Source: Inia geoffrensis
Taxonomy: Eukaryota; Chordata; Mammalia; Artiodactyla; Iniidae
Assembly (NCBI GenBank): GCA_036417435.1
Contig: CM070903.1
Span: forward strand, 85,470,001 to 85,534,000
DNA: 64,000 bases
Direction: 5' to 3'
Numbering within the stretch: the stretch's first letter is position 1; each line of letters opens with the position of its first letter. Positions 1 through 64,000 of the stretch are shown here, one piece after another. Below the pieces are notes generated by a model, which did no database searches, was not told the origin of the DNA, and saw only the letters and a list, made by a program, of their open reading frames with translations. The position numbers were made by a program, and so were the translations under genes.

Positions 1-1635
1 TAATATGGAAATGTATGGAAGGCTTTAATTAAGAGTAACCATACAAAAATATTTAAAAGGCACTGTGACCTAAATTAGAGGCTGAGTAAAATCATTATAT
101 AAAACAAGTACCTGGATACTATATAAATCTGCAAAGATTCTGCATTTTAATATCTTAATATATTATGATTAAAATGATTTATTTACATCAACCACTCAGA
201 GAATTAATGAATTCTCATTCTTCTTTGAGCTTTTGTTTAGGTGAAATGCTCCTGCAACTTCAATTAAAAATATCTAGTAATTGAGAAAAGTAGAGTTTAA
301 ATTATTTTGAAGACTGGGAAATAACCAGGCAGGACCAAATCCCAATCTTCAACAATAACAAAAACAATAGTAGCAAACACCTTATGTAGTGCCAGGTTCT
401 AAACACCATATAGATATATATATGCACATCATAAATAATTCTTGAAAAAAGCATCATCTGCCTTAAATTGCTAAGCAACTATTAAGTGCTAACCATGCCC
501 ATAGTAAGTTCATCTTGCTTTTTAAAAATTAACTGATGATACATTATTAAAATAAAGAAGTAACTAAGTAGTACTATTTAGATTTAAAACTGAATTAATT
601 TCTGTAAGCTTGCAAGGTTTATATTGATTGAGGGATAAAAAAACCTGGCAAGAAAAACTTAAAGCCACAGTACTAATAATTTCAATCCTGTTAAAATAAG
701 GGGTTAAAAAATGGTATGACCACATAGCCCAATGACTCCCAACCCTGGTTTTGACACAGTCAAGGGTACACCTAAATTTCTCAAGGGTTATCATTTTAAA
801 CTTATTTTTCACTCATTTTCCTTTACATATATAACATATTGCATAACAAATCTTTCAAAAGTGTAGAGGAAGGAAAACAACAAAAATAGATTCATTAGAG
901 TGCTGCAATTCACAAAGGTTGGGAATCACCAAGTATCGAGTGTAGGCATGGTAACAGGGGACACTTGTGGAGACACTCACAATGGACAGAGGACACAAAC
1001 ATGATGAAACGTAAATAACCTAGCATTCCGAATCTAAGCAACTGGTGAGGTCCTGCAAAATCCCTGCTCAGAATAATCCTGCCAAATACCAAGCAGTGCG
1101 AGACAACTTGGTTCCTGTTAGGCAATGAACTGATTACATCAATGTCCTAGGATCTGCTAAGCACTGAGAAATAGCCAAATTTTACTTATTCCTTCATTAT
1201 AATACCCTTGGGTTTAGGACTGTTCACGATACTATTTCTTAAACTGTGTATTATGAGATATTTACAGACATTGCACGAAAAAAGTTCTGTGGCCAATTCA
1301 GTTTGAGAAACACTAGTTCAAGGAATGTCTAAACAGACTTTGTGAGTAAAGGGCTGTTAGTAAGTCAGGGTGTGCGGTCAGTCTCCAGGGAGAGAGCTAG
1401 ACATGGTGCAATTCTCAAATTTGTTTTTTTCAGTAAACTCCCCTTCCTCCCCTCCCCAAATGGAACATTAATCAACACCAGGAGGAACATTAATATTCAG
1501 TGGAAGATTTTAGGAAATGCTGGTTTAGGTAATAGGATTTCACCAGTTTCCCAGTTTCCTCCTTGGGTCACTGGGCTCCAGCTTCCTCCATCTCAAAGCC
1601 ATCCTCTGTAGGAAGCAGGACTTTAGAGCTCCCAC

Positions 1636-1905
1636 ATGCTCAAGGATAAAGTACTACACCTCAAAGAAGTCTGTAGGGCCCTTTATAACCTGATCTCAGG
1701 CTGCCTTTGTTGTTCTACTTCTAAATGCTCCTGTACAGTCTCTACACAGCCAACCAGGCAGTGCTCCCTGCCTGTGGGTATGTGTCAGGGCCTGTCACCA
1801 ATTGGGGACAGACTGCTGACCCCTAACACCAAGTTCAGTTTAAATACCATCATCTCTATGAAACCTCTTCCACCTCTCCAACTATCAGTACTATCTCTTT
1901 CTCTC
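1636..1905 (+). repeat. L2-like fragment
   Basis: Diverged sequence with the L2 3'-region layout (gtagggccctttataacctg, then ccatcatctctatgaaacct). Moderate support only. Confidence 0.4.
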
Positions 1906-2094
1906 TAGATTCCATTCCAATTCTTGTTTGAATCATTTAAACGACAGAAGCACTTAACTTCAACTTATACTTCATTGAGCAAGGCACTGTGCTGGTTCCT
2001 AAAGGGGACAGCAACCCTGCCTTCAATCTGTTGAGTAAAGGATAAAGAAAAGGGTGGGAGATAAGCCAGGAACAAGTAATAATGGCAGTTATAT

Positions 2095-2310
2095 TAATGG
2101 AATGCTTACTATGTATGTGCCAGTTAGTATGTAAGATGCTTCTCATAGATTATCTCATTTATAACCACCTTTTCGGACAGGCACCAGACTCATACACATT
2201 TTACAGATGAGGAAACAGAGAAGTTAAAAATATGTTCATGCTCACCCAGCTGGGGCTTGAGTCTTGGTTTGATTCTAGGGCCCAAACCTCTTTACCATGC
2301 TGTTATATTG
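2095..2310 (-). repeat. MIR SINE
   Basis: Reversed MIR: atgcttactatgtatgtgcc, then cattttacagatgaggaaac. An ancient mammalian SINE. Confidence 0.65.
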
Positions 2311-2848
2311 CCTTCTTATAATTATGGTATGAAGCAGAGTACAATATTGAAAAAGAGGAAGGAAAGCTCAAACCCAGCTGTTGTTGTTGGTATTACTGGG
2401 AGAGCATGAGAGATTTGATGAAAAAGATGGCATACGGAAGACTGGATGGGATTTCAATAGCTGGAGATGGGAGAGTAACAGCATTCCAGGCTAAGCAGAG
2501 AGAATGAGTAACTGCGTGGGCAGAAAAGTTATGATGTGCATTTAGTGCATGTTTAGCCTAAGTGTAGAGAGAGTAGTTGTTACTCCTACCCCCTTGCAAA
2601 AAGACCAGTGTGACTCAAAAGTGTGATCTATGGATCACTGTTGGTCTGAAAACACTGTTACTAGCTCATGAGAGACAAGTGCATCTGGTCCGTGAGAGTA
2701 AGAGATTAGACAATTTTATGGCAATTTGACAGAATACTTTTGTAACTGTTGAATCTAATTTTAAAAATGGGGCTTATTTTATATATCTTTCAAATTTCAT
2801 TTCCTAGTAATTCATTTTTATTGTATTTTACAAAAGTATTGGTCCGTG

Positions 2849-3060
2849 GGCTTCCCTGGTGGCGCAGTGGTTGAGAGTCCGCCTGCCGATGCAGGGGACA
2901 TGGGTTCGTGCCCCGGTCCGGGAAGATCCCACATGCCGAGGAGCAGCTGGGCCCATGAGCCATGGCCGCTGAGCCTGCGCTCCGGAGCCTGTGCTCCGCA
3001 ACGGGAGAGGCCACAACAGTGAGAGGCCCACGTACCGCAAAAAAAAAAAAAAAAAAAAAA
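2849..3060 (+). repeat. CHR-2-type SINE (short, internally deleted form)
   Basis: A tRNA-derived SINE with the head gggcttccctggtggcgcag, a CpG-rich body and a 23-A tail. It is flanked by a perfect 16-bp target duplication (2833-2848 and 3061-3076), so the insertion is fairly recent. Confidence 0.95.
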
Positions 3061-3433
3061 AAAGTATTGGTCCGTGATGAACTGGAAATGAGCAACAACA
3101 AAACAAACAAGAAAACAAACTGATCATTCACAACATTTATCTGGGGAGCACTGAACTAGGCCAGAAACTTGAAAGAGCAAGGGGTTTGGTTCTTCTTAGC
3201 TTAACAACATGTGCTTTACTACTGCTGGTGCTCAACCAACTGACAGGGATTCACTAAAGATAACATCCATAAGGTCAGCAGCATTTGAGTGTCCACATAC
3301 ATGCAGAACACTGCTTAGGTTTGGATCTGCTTTGCATTCATCACCTTTTACTTTAAAACCTAAGGACAAGTATTAAACTAAGGGCAACTCAACACAGAGA
3401 GTAAACATCTTAATATGTCAAAAATATTATACG

Positions 3434-3647
3434 GGCTTCCCTGGTGGCGCAGTGGTTGGGAGTCTGCCTGCCGATGCAGGAACACGGGTTTGTGCCCCGG
3501 TCTGGGAGGATCCCACATGCCGCGGAGCGGCTAGGCCCGTAAGCCATGGCCGCTGAGCCTGCGCGTCCGGAGCCTGTGCTCCGCAGCGGGAGAGGCTGCG
3601 GCGGTGAGAGGCCCGCGTACCACAAAAAAAAAAAAAAAAAAAAAAAA
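3434..3647 (+). repeat. CHR-2-type SINE (short form)
   Basis: Same family as the copy 0.4 kb away and in the same orientation, with a long A tail. No clear target duplication seen. Confidence 0.93.
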
Positions 3648-4957
3648 GATAAAGAAATGACTTTTTCAGATCACCTTCTGAACTAAGCAAAATATATTTC
3701 CTTTTTATTCCCTAAGGAGAAAGAAAAAACCCACCTGCTTTGAAAATGCTGGTTAACTGTGTTTCTGTAAAACTATCTATAGAAAACACTATACTGTTCT
3801 CTAGCAAACCTCCAAGCTCCATCACTTTTCCATATATACATCTTTGATCTCATATCATAGCTTCCAGTATAACTGGGGGTGGACCATTTAGATCTCATTT
3901 CATCAAAGTAAGGAGAGGGAGTCATTGCCTTTTAACAAAAGAGACTATTAATAAATACTAGAAAAGAAAACAAGCAAAGTAACAGGAGTGAGACCCTACC
4001 TGGTGGCACTAAACAGTAACTTTTAACTTAACAGAAATTTTGATTTATTGGTAAGACTCACTCTCCACCACATTTACTTCCCAGAAACAACCACATAACT
4101 TAAGAGCTAAAAGGGCTGCCAAGCAAAACAACTATGGAGATCCAACATGGGTATGTATGGCTAAAAAAAATTTTCATCTTTAGAGAACTTCCCTTTTGAA
4201 ATAAATTCTGGCTCACTGCTCTTATTTCCATTATTTTCACATCAATGATGGTAAACATTTAGAAGTTTCTCCTGTTACTTCTACAAAAATCTTCCTTAAA
4301 TTTTCTAAGTGTTGGAAAACTGTCATACATTTCTAAGTTTTTTAGTCACGCCTATGACATTTTACCCTATCAAATCAAATAAAGCTCTTTAAGTTTAGAT
4401 AAAAATTATTGAACTATTGACCATATTTGTTCTTTTGCCCGTAAAATTGTTTTATATACTTCATAATCAAAGAACACCTTGCTTAGCCTTAAAGGAGATA
4501 TTTGGAAAGAAGCCTTAAACTATAATTATGGAGGGAAGAAAAGGCATTTAAGGAAATGATTTTCTTTTAAATGTGAGATCAAAAGTCATCAAATATTACC
4601 AATTTCCATATTTGGCTAAGAATAATAAAACCCCTAAAACAAGTTAATAGCTTCAAGTTCTTATTCAGAATTGGAAGAGGTACCTGTTTAATGATGGTAT
4701 TTAAATAACTGCTCCGCTTACTCAAGGCCTCTTTCTCCAAAACATGCTATAAGCTCACATTTACTCCTCTGGACTCCCTTCCCTTTCTTTCTCACCAAGT
4801 AAAATAAACAACTTTGAAAGCCAATTATAAGTATAAATAAAATACCACTATACTGACTTTTAGGGATCTCCAGAATGAAGGAGATTTCCATATGTGTTGC
4901 CTTAATCTAAGTGTGAAAATAAGCATACAATATGAATTCTATTTGTTAGGTAAGCTT

Positions 4958-5167
4958 TTTCTTTTTTTTTTTTTTGCGGTACACGGGCCTCTCACTGCTG
5001 TGGCCTCTCCCGCTGCGGAGCACAGGCTCCGGACGCGCAGGCTCAGCGGCCATGGCTCATGAGCCCAGCTGCTCCGCGGCATGTGGGATCTTCCCGGACC
5101 GGGGCACGAACCTGTGTCCCCTGCATCGGCAGGCGGACTCTCAACCACTGCGCCACCAGGGAAGCCC
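4958..5167 (-). repeat. CHR-2-type SINE (short form)
   Basis: Minus-strand copy: T-run first, then gcggtacacgggcc through ccaccagggaagccc. Flanked by a 10-bp duplication, aggtaagctt (4948-4957 and 5168-5177). Confidence 0.94.
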
Positions 5168-7270
5168 AGGTAAGCTTATTTTAATAAACTTGGCTTATTC
5201 CTTGTTTCAAAAAGACTGAGGCCCCTTTATTTTAATGACGTGATTGCCAAATAACAATATCTGACTAGGAATTTGTAGTTTGGGTGAACAAGAGTATGAA
5301 TTATCTGTGAAAAATGATAAAAATCTATAATTTTAATTTAATGGAGAGGGTTAATCAGAATAGCAACAGTTAACTAATCAGCACAGCTGATGTTAAGAAA
5401 TCAGTTTTCTAAGTATCAATCATTCACAGCATATCTCATTACCATTTGGTAGAAATAATATCAATACTAGTATTTTTCTTCATTTTGACCTCCAGATGAA
5501 AAAGCTGTTCAATAAGTCAGCACAGATTTGAAAATAACATTAGTTTTGTAAACTGTCACACTTATCAGATATGCATCTAGGTCCTGCCTTATTATTATTA
5601 GTCTTTTAAATGTTCGATTGTACTTGTTCACAAAATTTTACTCATTCAGAAAAGTGTAGCTTTTAGTGGCCAATAACTAAATACAGGCCATTAAGGTTTT
5701 CTGTTCCTTTTGTAGTTCACTGCTTTGTTAAGTGAAGCAATAGCTGTATGTATCTTTGTCACACAAGAAGAGGAAGGTGACTTGTAGTTGGCTGAAACTG
5801 CTTAAAATGTTTTTTGTTGTTGGTGGCAGATTTCAGGTCTGGGGCTTAAGCGTCTTGGTTCACAATGAGAAAGGTCAGTAGCCATAGCATCCTGTTGATA
5901 TCTCTATGGTAGCTAGGTACAAGCTGGAAAGAGGGCATCCAGAGAACGGCCAGGAATCCAGAGACAAAAATGTGACAGAACAATGAAGGCCTAAGAGGCA
6001 GGGTGATATAGAGGGAGATGACTAGGAGAGTCTAGCCCATGGCAACATTTAGGGCTCAGCATAATTCTGCCAGATTTGGCAAGGCTGACCAAATTTTGAT
6101 TAGAGAAACAACTGCCATTTCAAGACAGAAAATATAGGAGAGAGATATTATTTAATACTTACTTTTTAAAGTGATTTTTATCTCAAAAATATATGCCGAA
6201 GACAGAAATATGAGATGAGAAATACTCAAGATATATTTCATTCAACTAATTAAAATTCAGTGATAAGCAGAAAAAAACTGCAGATCAGGGTAAGCACCTC
6301 CAGCAATTTTACTAAAATCATATCCATGGTTTGAGGGCTTTTCTACTTTCATGTTTATAGGAAGAGAGACCATACGTCACAGGATGATAAAATAATTCAC
6401 TTATCATTCCTTTGTAAAAGTAACCATAACAAGGCCCCTATTATTTAATAGGGGTATTCTAAGAACCCAATTCTCAACTGTTCTATACATTCTAATAGAC
6501 ATATTAAAGTAAAGCAGCACCATATCCATGTCTTTTGAAATATCCACTTGAGCTTGAATCTTTGGGGAACTTTTATTGCAAAGGACATAATTTCACAGTA
6601 TTAGCACAGTCAGTTCCCAAATAGATTATGTGCTCTGGGAATTAACCAGGACATCTTATAAATCCCAGCCAACTTCCCCTCTTTAATCAATGAGTTCTTC
6701 AGCTGAGTTTTTCTTGTAGCCAATGAGGGCATGTTCTAAAAACTAAAAATCTTTCTATATTTATCAAAGCAAAATACAAGATAAATATATTATGAAGGTA
6801 ATCATATGAAATATCCCAAAACAAAATAAAAATTCAGAATTGTTTTGAATTTCTTTACAACTAATAATAATAATGACTGGGAGTTGATTAATCTTCAACA
6901 TTTTCCATTTTGGGCAATTCACTAAAGGAATCTAATTTTAAAAATATGTCTTCCAGAATAATTCACATTTTTTCAAATTATTGTACCTGTTCCACTGTCT
7001 GATTTATAATCTTCAAGTAGCTTTGTTTTAAAGTTTCACCATTTATGAGGGTTATCTCAGATGAGACAACAGCACCTTCTTGACCAGTAATTAGAATGTA
7101 CAAAGTGGCAAACAGCCCAAGTAAAAATATAATTACTAGTAGTAAGAATTTTTATCTTCCATGGTTACTACCAATTAAAATATTTTGCATATCCCAATTA
7201 GGTCTAGACGTGGTTGTTAGGGTTTAATTCTCAAGAGGGAGTGAATCAAGTCCTCATTAATTCATACTTT

Positions 7271-7276
7271 TTTATT
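7271..7276 (-). terminator. Candidate polyadenylation signal AATAAA
   Basis: This is the first AATAAA on the minus strand downstream of the stop at 7807, about 530 nt away. It would end a short-tail ATP11B transcript with a 0.55-kb 3' UTR. Such hexamers are common in AT-rich DNA, so support is only positional. Confidence 0.25.
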
Positions 7277-7806
7277 ACAAAGATGTAATCATGAAAGTTT
7301 ATCAAAAGTAAGAACTGAGAGTTTGGTGAATACCAGTCAACAGAAAATTATTCAGTACCAAGTCTAGGCACTCACTCATTTGACCATTCAACTCAAGAGG
7401 CAGACTTAGATAAGTAGTTCAGTGTCTAACTACGTTAACATGTATAAAATGACACATAACTACAAGTGGGAAAAGTGATTTGGGAAATAACAGAAATAGT
7501 GTGACATATTTTCAAAAGAAGTGAAAAGGAATAAATTCTTGAGTATAAGACAATAGGTTAGAATTTGAAGTAAAGTAAGATTTAACACTATAACTCCAAA
7601 GGAAGATTAATGAAATATTTAGGTATGGACATATAAAAAATGTAAAGATCATAAAAAAGGAAAACAGGTAAATAAAAACAATATATGAGAAACGGTGAAG
7701 GAATTAGTAAAGTAAAAACTGAAATGTCAGGCCAGTTCTCCCATAGCATGCCCCAAGCTTGAGAACTTAGCGGATATGTCCCCAGGAAGGTCCAGCGCAG
7801 TACTAC

Positions 7807-64000
<56,194 letters not shown>

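Larger units (their letters stand above)
1..7806 (-). other. Sequence downstream of the alternative C-terminal exon
   Basis: Either 3' UTR plus flank, or further ATP11B intron leading to the canonical tail exon outside the window. It holds three CHR-2-type SINEs (2849, 3434, 4958), a MIR and L2-like debris. The stretch 3650-4940 and most of 5200-7800 show nothing I recognise. Open frames here are at chance length for this base composition. Confidence 0.6.

Noticed and set aside
2848..3060. Possible tRNA genes
   Set aside because: The heads of these SINEs carry tRNA-like A and B box sequence (ggttcgtgccccgg) but are retroposons. No intact cloverleaf was seen.

Overview
The window is nuclear DNA from a mammal, almost certainly a cetacean. 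It is AT-rich, with long introns, GT-AG splice sites, no operons and no prokaryotic features. It is studded with tRNA-derived SINEs of the CHR-1 and CHR-2 families, which are characteristic of the whale and hippo lineage of Cetartiodactyla. Several copies keep good target-site duplications and CpG-rich bodies, so they are fairly young. I did not try to resolve the species.

One protein-coding gene explains all the convincing coding sequence: ATP11B, a P4-type phospholipid flippase, on the minus strand. Twenty exons can be placed by splice sites and reading frame, from the exon just before transmembrane helix 3 (63886-63967) to a C-terminal exon with a stop codon (7807-7932). The joined exons give 2675 nt. 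After two bases that finish a codon from upstream this is exactly 890 codons plus a stop, with no frameshift or premature stop, so the gene looks intact. The 5' exons (TM1-2 and most of the actuator domain) lie beyond base 64000. The last exon is unusual. It encodes a 41-residue tail that does not match the human C-terminus I remember, and I could not find that canonical tail in the window.

Layout from low to high coordinates: downstream flank or further intron (1-7806); alternative C-terminal exon (7807-7932); TM8-TM10 exons (13892-16044); a 12-kb intron with an L1, an old L2, a MER20 and many SINEs (16045-28219); exons for the hinge motif through TM7 (28220-35302); P- and N-domain exons (37321-51335), including a 73-nt intron; an 8.8-kb intron with a three-level nest (HAL1-like LINE, then a 5-kb L1, then a SINE); and the TM4, TM3 and pre-TM3 exons (60164-63967).

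I found no RNA gene, CRISPR, operon or novel enzymatic system. The points most worth a second look are the alternative ATP11B tail, nested and chimeric retroposon insertions, an ERV LTR-like sequence ending in a poly(A) tract, and three perfect palindromes or hairpins. Repeat family names come from recognising consensus-like sequence by eye, not from a database search, and repeat boundaries without target duplications are approximate.
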